In this document: positions 16,650 to 25,485 of the stretch, piece by piece
How the letters are laid out: each line of letters starts with the position of its first letter
Numbering within the stretch: position 1 is the first letter of the stretch
Source: JALYOC01 sp036675345
GTDB taxonomy: Bacteria > Myxococcota > Myxococcia > Myxococcales > Myxococcaceae
Direction: 5' to 3'
NCBI GenBank assembly: GCA_036675345.1
Contig: JAKFFE010000048.1
Location: 70,457 to 134,456, forward strand
DNA length: 64,000 nt
Program-made: the position numbers and the translations under genes
The notes under the pieces: model-generated
Told to the model about the DNA's origin: nothing
The model's database searches: none
What the model saw: only the letters and a program-made list of their open reading frames with translations

Positions 16650-18152
16650 CTACGTGGGGACAGCTCGCTGAAGTCCGAAGGCCTTGATCAGGTTGTAGAC
16701 ATGCGACCGGGTCACATCGAGGCGGCGGGCGACCTCGGAGACGTTCCAGTCCGCCTCCAGCAGCTCGCGGCGCAGCAGGTCACGCTGGAACACCAGGGTC
16801 GCGTCGTGGAAGGAGAGCGGACCGCGCTCCGGGGAGGGCTTGGCCCCCAGCAGGTGCCGCGGCTCCACCTGGGAGGCGCCCTCGGCCGAGGCGCGGATCA
16901 GCCCGCCCTCCAGCTGGTTGCGCAGCTGCCGGATGTTCCCCGGCCAGTCCTGCCCCTCGCAGCTGCGTCGCAGCAAGGGAGAGGGAGGCAGCCGCGGCAG
17001 CTCATGCTCGGCGGCCAGGGTGCGCAGCAGCTCCTCCAGGACCGGCCCGATGTCCTCCCGCCGTTCGGAGAGGCTGGGCATCCGCACCGTGAACACGTTG
17101 AGCCGGTAGAAGAGATCCTCGCGGAAGGCGCGGGCAGTCACCCGCTCCTCCAGGTCCGCGTTGGTAGCGGCGATCACCCGGACGTTGGCGGTGGCCTGCT
17201 TGGTGCCGGCCAGCGCGAAGTACTGCCGGGACTGCAGCAGCTGCAGCAGCTTCCCCTGCGCGGCCAGCGGGATCTCGGCGATCTCATCCAGGAACAGGGT
17301 GCCGCCCTCGGCCAGCTCCACCTTGCCCTCGGTGCGGCGGGCCCCGGGGAAGGCGCCGGGCATGGTCCCGAACAGCTCGCTCTCGAACAGCCCCTCCGGG
17401 ATCGCCGCGCAGTTCAGCTCCAGGAACGGCCCCGCCCGCCGCCGGCTGTTGGCGTGGATCACCCGCGCCAGCTGGGTCTTGCCGGTGCCGGACGGCCCGG
17501 TGATCAGCATCCCCACGTCGGTGGGCGCCGCCACCACCACCTGCTCGAATACATGGGCCAGCGCCGCGCTCCGCCCGGCCAGTCCGGTGATCTGCAGCCG
17601 GGCCCGCAGCGGCGCGGTGGGATCCGCGCCCAGCGCGGAGGGATCCTCCCCCAGTGACTCCACCAGCGGACCCAGCACCTGGGCCGCGGTCTCCAGGGTG
17701 CGGATCACCTCCGGGGGGAACGGTCCCGCGCCGGCGCGTCCCTCCAGATACAGCACCCCCGGGGTCTTGCCGGGGAGCGGGATGCACAGCACCGCCTCCA
17801 GCCGCTGGCCCTGCACGCTCTCCGACTCGCGGAAGCGCGCGTCCAAAAACGCCATCGGGGTGTGCAGCGTCTGCCCGGAGCCGATGGTGGCGGCCACGAT
17901 CCCCCGGGAGGTGAAGGACTGGATCTCCTGCGTCTCCTCGTCGGTGCAGCCGTGGGCGCGGGACAGCGATCGCTCGCGCGCCCCGGCGTCCCGGAACAGC
18001 TCCAGGTACACCCGCGGCGCGTCGGCCAGGGAGGACATCGCCGCCAGCACCGCGCTCAGCTTCGGGGGGGCGCCCCTTCCCCCCAGCAACCGCAGCAGCT
18101 CCAGATAGAGGTCACGCTCCCGGACACACCGCAGCTCTGGACTCTCGGACAT
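16650..18152 (-). CDS. sigma54-dependent transcriptional activator with GAF domain
   Basis: A 500-residue protein from ATG 18152. Residues about 30-165 have GAF character (VYLELFRDAGARERSLSRA, LCIPLPGKTPGVLYLEG). Residues about 190-430 form the AAA+ sigma54-interaction domain: Walker A GPSGTGKT at 219-226, Walker B TLFLDE at 285-290, and AATNADL plus FREDLFYRLNVF downstream. The sigma54-contact loop, normally GAFTGA, reads GAFPGA at 266-271. Residues about 450-495 hold a Fis-type helix-turn-helix (WNVSEVARRLDVTRSHVYNLIKAF). There is no receiver domain, so ligand binding to GAF is the likely input. It heads a three-gene operon and is divergent from a membrane-protein gene. Confidence 0.93.
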   Translation of the reverse strand: MSESPELRCVRERDLYLELLRLLGGRGAPPKLSAVLAAMSSLADAPRVYLELFRDAGARERSLSRAHGCTDEETQEIQSFTSRGIVAATIGSGQTLHTPMAFLDARFRESESVQGQRLEAVLCIPLPGKTPGVLYLEGRAGAGPFPPEVIRTLETAAQVLGPLVESLGEDPSALGADPTAPLRARLQITGLAGRSAALAHVFEQVVVAAPTDVGMLITGPSGTGKTQLARVIHANSRRRAGPFLELNCAAIPEGLFESELFGTMPGAFPGARRTEGKVELAEGGTLFLDEIAEIPLAAQGKLLQLLQSRQYFALAGTKQATANVRVIAATNADLEERVTARAFREDLFYRLNVFTVRMPSLSERREDIGPVLEELLRTLAAEHELPRLPPSPLLRRSCEGQDWPGNIRQLRNQLEGGLIRASAEGASQVEPRHLLGAKPSPERGPLSFHDATLVFQRDLLRRELLEADWNVSEVARRLDVTRSHVYNLIKAFGLQRAVPT

Positions 18153-18201
18153 GCTGGAAATGCTACCGGGGCCAGAGATCCACCGCACGCAGCCAGACTG
18201 A

Positions 18202-18216
18202 GCATTTACCGCGCCA
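18202..18216 (-). promoter_or_regulatory. candidate sigma54 promoter of the activator operon
   Basis: Read on the minus strand the site is TGGCGCGGTAAATGC: GG, ten bases, then GC, as in the consensus TGGCACGnnnnTTGC. Transcription would begin near 18190, about 38 bases before the ATG at 18152. The match differs at two consensus bases. Confidence 0.5.
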
Positions 18217-18249
18217 CCGTCTGCTCAGAGGGAAGGCCACCGCGGGCCT

Positions 18250-18303
18250 GTCCACCGGGGTGGACACCGCGTGCCTCCGGATTCAAGCGGAGTGGACACC
18301 CCG
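18250..18303. promoter_or_regulatory. candidate activator-binding sites (palindrome plus repeat half-site)
   Basis: A perfect 16-base palindrome, GTCCACCGGGGTGGAC (18250-18265), is followed by a second copy of its right arm: GGTGGACACCGCG at 18259-18271 and AGTGGACACCCCG at 18291-18303, 32 bases apart. The cluster lies between two divergent candidate sigma54 promoters, roughly 35-80 bases from each -24 element. This is where an enhancer-binding activator would act on both. Confidence 0.5.
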
Positions 18304-18330
18304 CGCCGCGCGCTCACTGGAGGAGGGGAA

Positions 18331-18345
18331 GGGCACGCCAAGTGC
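18331..18345 (+). promoter_or_regulatory. candidate sigma54 promoter of the membrane-protein gene
   Basis: The sequence GGGCACGCCAAGTGC has GG at 18332-18333 and GC at 18344-18345 with exactly ten bases between. It matches TGGCACGnnnnTTGC except at the first base and the base before TGC. Transcription would start near 18357, about 32 bases before ATG 18389. Confidence 0.5.
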
Positions 18346-18388
18346 TTTGCGGAAAGCCGGGGTTTTCACAGTCCCCTGAGGCCGGCCG

Positions 18389-19309
18389 ATGCACAGCAGC
18401 GCACCCATCCTGTGGCGCACCGGAGCGCTGGAGGTGGTGCGCGATCTGGGGCGGGTGGTGCTGTGGGCGGTGCAGCCGTGGGTGGTGGAGCAGGCGCTGC
18501 GATGGACCGGAGTGGGAGTCACCACCCCGGGAGTGGTGGGGGCGCTGGCGGGGAGCCTGCTGCTGCAGTCGGGGTTGGTGGTGGTGGCGGCCAGCGGGAG
18601 GGGGATTACCGGGGCGGGCATGAGGCTCCTGATTGGATCGCTGACGCTGGTAGGCGGACGGATGCAGCCCCTGGGGGGGGCCAGCGTCAGCGTGGGCTGG
18701 GAGCAGGTGAAGCGGGTCCCAGGGCTGGGCAGCCTGATCCTGGCCCGGGGAGCGGGGATCGCCTCCTGGCTGTTGCTGGGCTGGTACTGGCCGTCGCTGT
18801 TCCCGGACGCGTCGGTGCCCAGCCTGGTGGTGGGGGCGGGGGCGGTGATCCTCGCCGCCCGGGCGGTGGAGATGCACCTCGGGAGGCGCCTGAGCGCCGG
18901 GAGCCCCCGGGTCTACAAATCCGCGCTGGTGGTGAACGCACTGGCGACATTGATTCTGGCGGTCGCGCTGAGCATGTGGTCGGGGGGGAGCCTCGGCGCG
19001 ACCGCCACCCTTGTCGGGAGCCTGTTGCTGGCGCTGAGCGCCGAGCGGGTGATGCAGTCGGCGCACCGGGCCAGCGTGGACACCCTGGTCCGGAGCCCGG
19101 AGCTGAGAAGGGCGGTCCACCGCCTGGGGACCCTGACCAGCCTGGGGATGGGCGGGCTGATGATCCTGGGGACCCTGGGCCTCAACCTCGGCTTCGGCAC
19201 CGCGGCCGACGTCCCCTCGCTGCTGCTGGCGGTGGCCCTGGCCGGACTGCTGCTGGTGGGGGCGATGCTCTACCCGCCGCTGGATCCCCACGAGTCGCCG
19301 GTGGGCTAA
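18389..19309 (+). CDS. polytopic membrane protein, unknown function
   Basis: A 306-residue protein with about eight hydrophobic segments: an N-terminal helix, a Val/Gly-rich one around residues 45-68, then clusters near 110-130, 140-160, 180-200, 205-220, 250-270 and 275-295. Loops are short and slightly basic (MEMHLGRRLSAGS; SPELRRAVHRLG). I recognise no transporter signature. It is divergent from the sigma54 activator and has a candidate sigma54 promoter, so it is a likely target of that regulator. Its stop codon overlaps that of the converging histidine kinase. Confidence 0.7.
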   Translation: MHSSAPILWRTGALEVVRDLGRVVLWAVQPWVVEQALRWTGVGVTTPGVVGALAGSLLLQSGLVVVAASGRGITGAGMRLLIGSLTLVGGRMQPLGGASVSVGWEQVKRVPGLGSLILARGAGIASWLLLGWYWPSLFPDASVPSLVVGAGAVILAARAVEMHLGRRLSAGSPRVYKSALVVNALATLILAVALSMWSGGSLGATATLVGSLLLALSAERVMQSAHRASVDTLVRSPELRRAVHRLGTLTSLGMGGLMILGTLGLNLGFGTAADVPSLLLAVALAGLLLVGAMLYPPLDPHESPVG

Positions 19310-20703
19310 CGGTGAGAACCCTGCGGCCGCAGCTGCGCGACCCGGGGGCGACGAAGGCGTCGGCGCGAAGGCGCGCGCGGAGGCTCGCAGCGAAGCACGG
19401 CGCTGCGAGTCGCAGCAGGCAGCGGTCCGGCAGGCACCAACGGCAGCTCCGCGTCCGCCAGCGGCAACGCCACCGTGAACCGCGCCCCACCCTCGGGGCG
19501 GGCCTCGGCCCACAGCGCCCCGCCGGATTCGGCCACATAGCGCCGGGACAGTGAGAGGCCCAGCCCGGTGCCCTCCTCGGCGGGCTTGGTGGTGAAGAAC
19601 GGCTTGAACAGCCGCGCCTGCCAGTTCTCCGGCAGGCCCACGCCGGTGTCCTCCACCGAGACCAGGAGCCGCTCGCCGTCGCAGCGGGCGGTGACCCTCA
19701 CCTCCTGCCGCGGAGCCTCACCGGTGGCATCCACCGCGTTGACCAGCAGGTTGACGAACACCTGGCGCAGCCGTCCCGGCATCCCGAACGTATGCGGCAG
19801 CTCCTTCGGAATCCGGGTCTCGATCCGCAGCCGCTTGCCGGCGCGGACCTGGGCGATCCGCACCGCCGCCTCCAGCACCGGGCCCAGCGCGAAGGTGCTG
19901 CAGGGCACCGACTCCTCCCGGGCCGCGGCGCGGAGGTCGGCGGCGATCTGCCGGATCTGCTCTACCCCCTGCTGGGTCTCCTGCAGGACCTCGCGCAGCT
20001 CGATCGGATCCGCGGGCCGCCCGGAGGCCAGCTCGCGCTGGAGGTGCAGCAGGTTGGCGGAGACATAGGCCAGCGGGTTGTTGATCTCATGCGACACCGC
20101 CGCCGCCATCCGTCCCACCGCAGCCAGGCGCTCGGAGGTGGCCCAGCGCAGCTCGGCCTGATGGGCGGTGCGTGCCTCCTCCGCCTCCTTGCGCAGCGCC
20201 TGCTCCCGCTGGCGGGCGGCCTCGTCCTCCGCCTGGTCCATCCGCCGGAACATCCGGGCCGCCTGGATCGCGCTGATCCCCAGCGCCAGCATCAGCAGGG
20301 CGAGGTGCGGTGCGCGGGCGGCGTCCAGCAGCACCATCACCGACACTCCGCTGACCAGCGCAGCCAATGCGCCCGCCGCCGCCGCCACCACCTTGCCGCG
20401 CAAGAAGCTGGCCTGCAGCAGCGGCAGTGCCGGCAGCCCGAACAGTGCCGCCGACTCCAGCCCTCCGGTCAGCGGCACCAGCGAGGCGCACAGCACCGGG
20501 CTGACCATCGCCGAGCAGGCGTGGACCCAGGTGCTGGCCCCGAACCGGCTCCCGCGCAGCTTGCCGATCAGCAGAATCGACCCCGCCCACAGCAGGTAGA
20601 TCCCCATCACGGTGCGGGGCTGGGCGGTGCTCACCGCGGAGCCGGCGCCGCCGATGGCGATCATCGCCGCCCCAAGCTGGAAGGGTCTGCTGCCGGTTCG
20701 CAT
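19306..20703 (-). CDS. membrane sensor histidine kinase
   Basis: A 465-residue protein from ATG 20703. Residues about 8-150 contain five or six hydrophobic helices with almost no extracytoplasmic domain, so sensing is probably within the membrane. A coiled linker (about 155-190) leads to the dimerisation box with phospho-acceptor His205 (AVSHEINNPLAYV). The HATPase_c domain follows, with N box LVNAVDAT, G1 DTGVGLP, F box FKPFFTTK and G2 GTGLGLSLS. The last 40 residues are Arg-rich and outside the family core. No response regulator is adjacent. It converges, with overlapping stop codons, on the membrane protein. Confidence 0.93.
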   Translation of the reverse strand: MRTGSRPFQLGAAMIAIGGAGSAVSTAQPRTVMGIYLLWAGSILLIGKLRGSRFGASTWVHACSAMVSPVLCASLVPLTGGLESAALFGLPALPLLQASFLRGKVVAAAAGALAALVSGVSVMVLLDAARAPHLALLMLALGISAIQAARMFRRMDQAEDEAARQREQALRKEAEEARTAHQAELRWATSERLAAVGRMAAAVSHEINNPLAYVSANLLHLQRELASGRPADPIELREVLQETQQGVEQIRQIAADLRAAAREESVPCSTFALGPVLEAAVRIAQVRAGKRLRIETRIPKELPHTFGMPGRLRQVFVNLLVNAVDATGEAPRQEVRVTARCDGERLLVSVEDTGVGLPENWQARLFKPFFTTKPAEEGTGLGLSLSRRYVAESGGALWAEARPEGGARFTVALPLADAELPLVPAGPLPAATRSAVLRCEPPRAPSRRRLRRPRVAQLRPQGSHR

Positions 20704-20889
20704 GGAGGGAGGCCAGAGCAACGACCGTGCCCTGTTGTAAGCGCCCGTGGGATCAGGATCGCCGGGTGTAGGTGGATCTGCGTCAACCCGGGTGCGAGCG
20801 GACCCAGGGAAATCGCCCTGACCCACAGGACTGGACTCCCCCAACCGCAGCAAGATGCCGCCGCCGCACCACGCAGGGGGGGTCACCAC

Positions 20890-23800
20890 ATGGTTGCTTC
20901 GACGTCGTCGCGCGCCGTCCTTCACGCACTGGCGCTGGGGGTGCTGGCGCTGACGCTGGCCTCCTCGCCCGCCCTGGCCCGCGACTGGTTCGTCCGCGCC
21001 GGAGCCACCGGGGGAGATGGTTCGCAAGGCAAGCCCTTCGCCGATCCCTGGCAGGCGCTGGAGAAGGTGGAGGCGGGGGACGCGGTCCACGTCACCGAGG
21101 GCAAGTACTTCGGCCGCTCCGGCACCGGCACCTGGCAGCTGCCCTACGACGGGGTGCAGCTGATCGGCGGTTACAGCACCGACTTCCAGGCCCGCGATCC
21201 GTGGAGCAACCCCACCGAACTGCTCTGGGACAAGGCCTCCAAGAACTGGCCCCAGCAGGAGCGGGTCAGCTCGCTGGCGCGCAACACCGTGGTGGACGGT
21301 GTGGTGATCGACATGCAGGAGCAGGCCCAGTACGCCGACGATCAGAAGTCCGGCCGCACCGAGAAGCCCAGCGAGAATGCGATGCGGTTCGCGCTGCCGG
21401 CCACGGTGCGCAACTCGGTGATCATCAACCCCGGGGAGAACGCCATCAACTGCCCCACCGGCTCCACGGTGGAGAACAACCTGATCCTCAACTCCATCAC
21501 CTGGGGAGTGGCGATCTTGAGCAGCAGCGAGAAGACCCCGGCCACGGTGCGCAACAACACCATCCTCTTCACCTGGGATCCGCGCGCGGCGGGGAAGGGC
21601 GGCTATCGCGGCTCGGCCATCTCGCTGGGAGGACCGGCGGTGGTGAGCGGCAACATCCTGGCCCACAACGACAACAACGGGATCTACCTCACCAGCCCGG
21701 CGGAGCGGGTCAGCATCCAGGACAACCTCTTCTTCATGAACCTCTACTCCAACCTGAACTTCGGGGTGGAGGGGCGGTTCACCGCGGTGGACGACGCGCA
21801 GATGGAGCTGATGGAAGAAGTGGGGCTCAAGGCCCAGTCCGGCAACCAGGTGAAGAACCCCAGGCTGCCGCTGGACCCGCAGTGGATGGACAAGTTCTCC
21901 CAGCGGGGCTCGGCGCAGGAGGGCAAGGTGGAGATGAACGACTGGAACCAGTTCCGCCAGGCGCTGGGGCTGACCCTGATCGGCAAGGGCGGCGAGTCCG
22001 CCGACGGGATCGCCCCGCCCTGGGAGCTGTCCCGGGCGCTGAAGCTGCTGCAGCCCAAGGCCAACGCCCCGGCCGGCGCCCGCCGCCTCTCGCTGGAGGT
22101 GAAGCCGTTCGGAGGCGGCGCCGAGGCGGTGGCCCGCAGCTACACCCCCTCCGATCTCACCCGCTGGGCCAAGGACGCCTCCAAGGTGGAGGGCCAGTCG
22201 CTGGAGCTGATCGTGGCGGTGGGATCGGTGGCCAACATCAACGGCATCCCCGCCCAGTACGACACCCAGAAGCACGCCGGGGTGGTCCTCTATGACCAGG
22301 GCGGCAGCGAGCGGATCACCGGCTTCTTCCCCAAGGGCAGCAGCGCCCAGCGGGCGGTGGACGACGCGTCCGGGTACTACACCGGCAGCGGCAAGCCGGA
22401 CCGGCTGTACCGGCTGCGCGGGGTGGCCCACCAGGTGAAGAACCTCCCCAAGGCCGGCGTGTTCATCGAGAGCCTGGAGCCGTACGAGGTGGGCGGCGCG
22501 GTGGCCACCCGAGCGGTGGGCAAGGACTGGTTCATCCGCGCCGGCGCCACCGGAGGGGACGGCAGCCGGGAGAAGCCGTTCCGTGATCCCTACCAGGCGC
22601 TGGAGAAGAGCGAGTCCGGAGACACCCTCCACGTCGCCGGCGGCGAGTACTTCGGCAAGCTGAAGGCCGGCAACTGGAAGATCGACACCCGGGACCTGAC
22701 CCTTCTGGGCGGCTACTCCGCCGACTTCAAGTCACGCAACCCGTGGGCCAACCCCACCCTGCTGGGCACCGCCAAGGACTACAAGGGCCGGCGCGGCGGC
22801 TACACGATCGAGGGCGCCGAGGATCACAGCAACACCGTGATCGACGGCTTCGTCTTCGACAAGCGGAACAACAACCTCTACACGCCGGAAGGGGACCTGG
22901 ACTACTCGCGCTCGGACAAGAGCGAGCACATCTGGTTGGCCCTGCCCGGCTGCGTGATCCGCAACAGCGTGTTCCTCAACGGCGCCGAGGGCGCGCTGCG
23001 GGTGGCCAATGGTCAGACGGTGGAGAACAACATCTTCATCAACCACACCACCAAGACCGTCAACGCCGAGCGGGGCCATGGCGATGAGCCGTTCATCTTC
23101 CGCAACAACACGGTCGCCTTCTCCTGGGACATGCGCTTCGGCGAGGGGCGGGGCAGAAACGGAAATCTGCTGATCCTGGGGACCCGGCTGCGCGCGGTGG
23201 TGGACCACAACGTGTTCGCGTTCGCCGACAACGACGCGATCCGGCTCAACGCCGACGCCAAGGACGTGGAGCTGACCCGCAACGTGTTCAGCCACAACCT
23301 GTGGTCCAACGTGCAGAAGCCCAGCGGCTGGCTGGCGGTGGACGACCAGAGCTGGGCGCAGCTGTCGGACCTGGGCTGGAAGAAGCTGGAGGGCAACCAG
23401 GTGCTCAGCCCGGCGCTGCCGCTGAACCAGGAGTGGTTCGGCGTCTATCTGAGCCGGACCGCGTACACCCCCGGCAAGGTGAAGATGGACGACTGGAACC
23501 AGCTGCGAGAGGTGCTGGGCCAGCCGGTGATCGCCACCGGAGGCCAGGCGGGGAAGGGCTACGCCCCGGCCGTGGACTGGAAGGACGCGATCAAGCTGGT
23601 GCCCGGGAACCGCAAGGTCACCGCCGGCGCCAGGCCGTCCGACCTCCCGGTCGCCTTCCACGGGGTGGAGCGCAAGACCGAGGAGCACCAGTACCAGGAG
23701 GTGGCCTGGGAGGTGGCCCGGAGCAGCGACGCCTGGGAGAAGCTGGAGGGCCAGCGGGTGATGCTCAAAGTAGTGCTGAGGAGCCGCGACAACACCTACC

Positions 23801-24036
23801 AGCTGCCCGACGCGCCGAAGGAGACCTTCCAGGCGTTCACCGCCCACGGCCCGGAGGGCATCGACAGCGGCGGCCTGCCGCTGCGCGCGTATGTCGCGCG
23901 GGGCACCCGCCATGAGCGGGTGGTCCAGAATGCGAAGGCCTACAGCTCGGGGACTCCCGACCAGACGTACGTGATCAAGGGAGTGGTCCGCAGCGCGAGG
24001 CAGCTGCTGGTGGAGGCGGTGGAGCGGGCGGACTGA
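20890..24036 (+). CDS. secreted right-handed beta-helix protein with two homologous halves
   Basis: A 1,048-residue protein from ATG 20890 with a signal peptide ending near residue 30 (SSPALA). It consists of two homologous halves of about 514 residues, starting at residues 32 and 546 with DWFVRAGATGGDGS and DWFIRAGATGGDGS. Each half begins with the DUF1565-like entry typical of surface beta-helices (KPF-DP-QALEK-E-GD). Ladder turns follow (VRNSVIIN, VENNLILN, VRNNTILF; VIRNSVFLN, VENNIFIN, FRNNTVAF). Each then has a helical insert (DDAQMELM / DDQSWAQL) and a beta domain at the end. It is probably an extracellular polysaccharide-binding or polysaccharide-degrading protein; no catalytic motif is assigned. 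Confidence 0.88.
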   Translation: MVASTSSRAVLHALALGVLALTLASSPALARDWFVRAGATGGDGSQGKPFADPWQALEKVEAGDAVHVTEGKYFGRSGTGTWQLPYDGVQLIGGYSTDFQARDPWSNPTELLWDKASKNWPQQERVSSLARNTVVDGVVIDMQEQAQYADDQKSGRTEKPSENAMRFALPATVRNSVIINPGENAINCPTGSTVENNLILNSITWGVAILSSSEKTPATVRNNTILFTWDPRAAGKGGYRGSAISLGGPAVVSGNILAHNDNNGIYLTSPAERVSIQDNLFFMNLYSNLNFGVEGRFTAVDDAQMELMEEVGLKAQSGNQVKNPRLPLDPQWMDKFSQRGSAQEGKVEMNDWNQFRQALGLTLIGKGGESADGIAPPWELSRALKLLQPKANAPAGARRLSLEVKPFGGGAEAVARSYTPSDLTRWAKDASKVEGQSLELIVAVGSVANINGIPAQYDTQKHAGVVLYDQGGSERITGFFPKGSSAQRAVDDASGYYTGSGKPDRLYRLRGVAHQVKNLPKAGVFIESLEPYEVGGAVATRAVGKDWFIRAGATGGDGSREKPFRDPYQALEKSESGDTLHVAGGEYFGKLKAGNWKIDTRDLTLLGGYSADFKSRNPWANPTLLGTAKDYKGRRGGYTIEGAEDHSNTVIDGFVFDKRNNNLYTPEGDLDYSRSDKSEHIWLALPGCVIRNSVFLNGAEGALRVANGQTVENNIFINHTTKTVNAERGHGDEPFIFRNNTVAFSWDMRFGEGRGRNGNLLILGTRLRAVVDHNVFAFADNDAIRLNADAKDVELTRNVFSHNLWSNVQKPSGWLAVDDQSWAQLSDLGWKKLEGNQVLSPALPLNQEWFGVYLSRTAYTPGKVKMDDWNQLREVLGQPVIATGGQAGKGYAPAVDWKDAIKLVPGNRKVTAGARPSDLPVAFHGVERKTEEHQYQEVAWEVARSSDAWEKLEGQRVMLKVVLRSRDNTYQLPDAPKETFQAFTAHGPEGIDSGGLPLRAYVARGTRHERVVQNAKAYSSGTPDQTYVIKGVVRSARQLLVEAVERAD

Positions 24037-24056
24037 AGCGGGAGGTCAGGTCGGGG

Positions 24057-24086
24057 GACAGCGGAGAGCTTCGGTTCTCTGCTGTC
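24057..24086. terminator. cUUCGg-loop hairpin between convergent genes
   Basis: A 13-base stem (24057-24069 with 24074-24086, one or two G-T pairs) encloses the very stable loop C-TTCG-G. It lies between the beta-helix gene (stop 24036) and the converging histidine kinase (stop 24091), so it can act for both strands. There is no strong T-run. Confidence 0.75.
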
Positions 24087-24090
24087 TCGC

Positions 24091-25479
24091 CTACCGCGCC
24101 GGGATCAGCACCGTGAACGTGCTGCCCGCGCCCGGGGTGGACTCCACCCGCACCGCCCCTCCGTGGGCCTCGACCACCTTCTTCACCACCGCCAGGCCCA
24201 GGCCGGTTCCGGTGGCGCGGGTGGTGAAGAAAGGCTCGAAGATCCGCTGCAGGTTCTCGGCGGCGATCCCGCAGCCCCGGTCGCGCACCTCCAGCCGGAG
24301 CAGCACCTGCTCTGGCCCCTGCTCGCGCCCCAGCCTCACCTGGATCGGCTCGTTGCCCGCGCCGGCATCCAGTGAGTTGGTCAGTAGATTCAGCACCGCC
24401 TGCTGAAGCATCCGGGCATCCCCGAACACCGCCGGCAGTGCCTCCTCCGTCTCGATCCGGATCTCGGCCTGATCGCTGCGACTGGCGCGGCGGGCTCGCT
24501 CCGCGGCCTGGGCGACGATCTCCTCCATCCGCTCCAGCTTCCGCTCGCGCAGCGGCCGGGCGAAGTCCAGCAGCTCGGCCACCATCTCCTCCAGGCGAGC
24601 CGCCTCCTCCGCCACCACCCCCAGCAGGTGATCGGCGGGGGCCTGGGGCGGGATCAGCCGCCGCAGGCCTCCCACCGAGTTGAAGATCACCGCCACCGGG
24701 TTGCGGACCTCATGGGCCACCACCGCGGCCAGCTCTCCCAGGGCGGCCAGCCGCTCCCGGCGCACCACCTCGCCCTGCGCCAGGGCCAGGTCCAGACAGC
24801 TGCGGCGCAGGTCCTCCACCAGCCCCAGTTGCGCCAGCGCGGTGGCCAGGTGCCGCCCGATCAACTCCAGGAACGGTCGGTCCGCGTCGGAGGCCACCGA
24901 CTCGTGCATCGTCACCGGGCCACACCGGCGCAGGACCAACATCCCGTGGCAGCGGCCCCCCGCGCCCTCCTGGACCGGGACCTGGATCAGACAGCAGGGC
25001 TCCGGAAGCGGGCAGGGAGACGGGAACACCCGGTCGAAGGCGGCCAGCAGGGGCGAGGGGCCCGGCGGCGCGCCGCGGTCCACCACGATCAGCTCCCGCG
25101 GCACATCGGCGCAGACCACTCCGGGCAGCGGTTCCGGCTCCCACACCGGGACCGTCTCCTGCCTCCCCTCGGCGATCTCCGCCACCGCCAGCCTCACCCG
25201 CTCCTCCCGATCGCAGAGAAAGCCGGCGGCATGGTCGTAGTCGAACAAGGAGAGCAGCGTCCGGCAGGCCAGCCGGAGGATCTCCGCCTCGCTCCCGCAG
25301 CGGGGCCACTGCACCGAGAACTCGTTGAGCGCCTCCACCCGCCGCAGCTGCCGGCTTACGTCGCGCTGGGCGAAGTACAGCCGCTGCTCGGTCAGCACCA
25401 GCCGCCGCAGCTGGTCCTCCAGGGTGCGCACCTGCGCGCGCAACGCCTCCGCCTCGCTGTCTTGATCGCGCCCGGCCAT
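24091..25479 (-). CDS. soluble histidine kinase, partner of FIST sensor
   Basis: A 462-residue protein without membrane helices. A coiled-coil start (residues 8-50, EALRAQVRTLEDQLRRLVLTEQ) is followed by a GAF-like region (about 60-220, containing several cysteines, for example CPLPEPCCL). The phospho-acceptor is His256 (VVAHEVRNPVAVIF). The ATPase domain has NLLTNSLDAG, DRGCGIA, FEPFFTTR and GTGLGLAVV. It starts six bases after the FIST-domain gene, so the two form an operon, probably with FIST binding a small ligand and tuning this kinase. No response regulator gene is adjacent. Confidence 0.93.
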   Translation of the reverse strand: MAGRDQDSEAEALRAQVRTLEDQLRRLVLTEQRLYFAQRDVSRQLRRVEALNEFSVQWPRCGSEAEILRLACRTLLSLFDYDHAAGFLCDREERVRLAVAEIAEGRQETVPVWEPEPLPGVVCADVPRELIVVDRGAPPGPSPLLAAFDRVFPSPCPLPEPCCLIQVPVQEGAGGRCHGMLVLRRCGPVTMHESVASDADRPFLELIGRHLATALAQLGLVEDLRRSCLDLALAQGEVVRRERLAALGELAAVVAHEVRNPVAVIFNSVGGLRRLIPPQAPADHLLGVVAEEAARLEEMVAELLDFARPLRERKLERMEEIVAQAAERARRASRSDQAEIRIETEEALPAVFGDARMLQQAVLNLLTNSLDAGAGNEPIQVRLGREQGPEQVLLRLEVRDRGCGIAAENLQRIFEPFFTTRATGTGLGLAVVKKVVEAHGGAVRVESTPGAGSTFTVLIPAR

Positions 25480-25485
25480 CGCTGT

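Noticed and set aside
16650..20703. Interpretation of the sigma54 block as a phage-defence island
   Set aside because: There are no nuclease, methylase, toxin or known defence genes nearby; the caspase-like and nSTAND domains alone do not establish defence.
19792..20889. Upstream extension of the beta-helix frame by 366 codons
   Set aside because: It is antisense to the histidine kinase; the signal peptide begins at ATG 20890.
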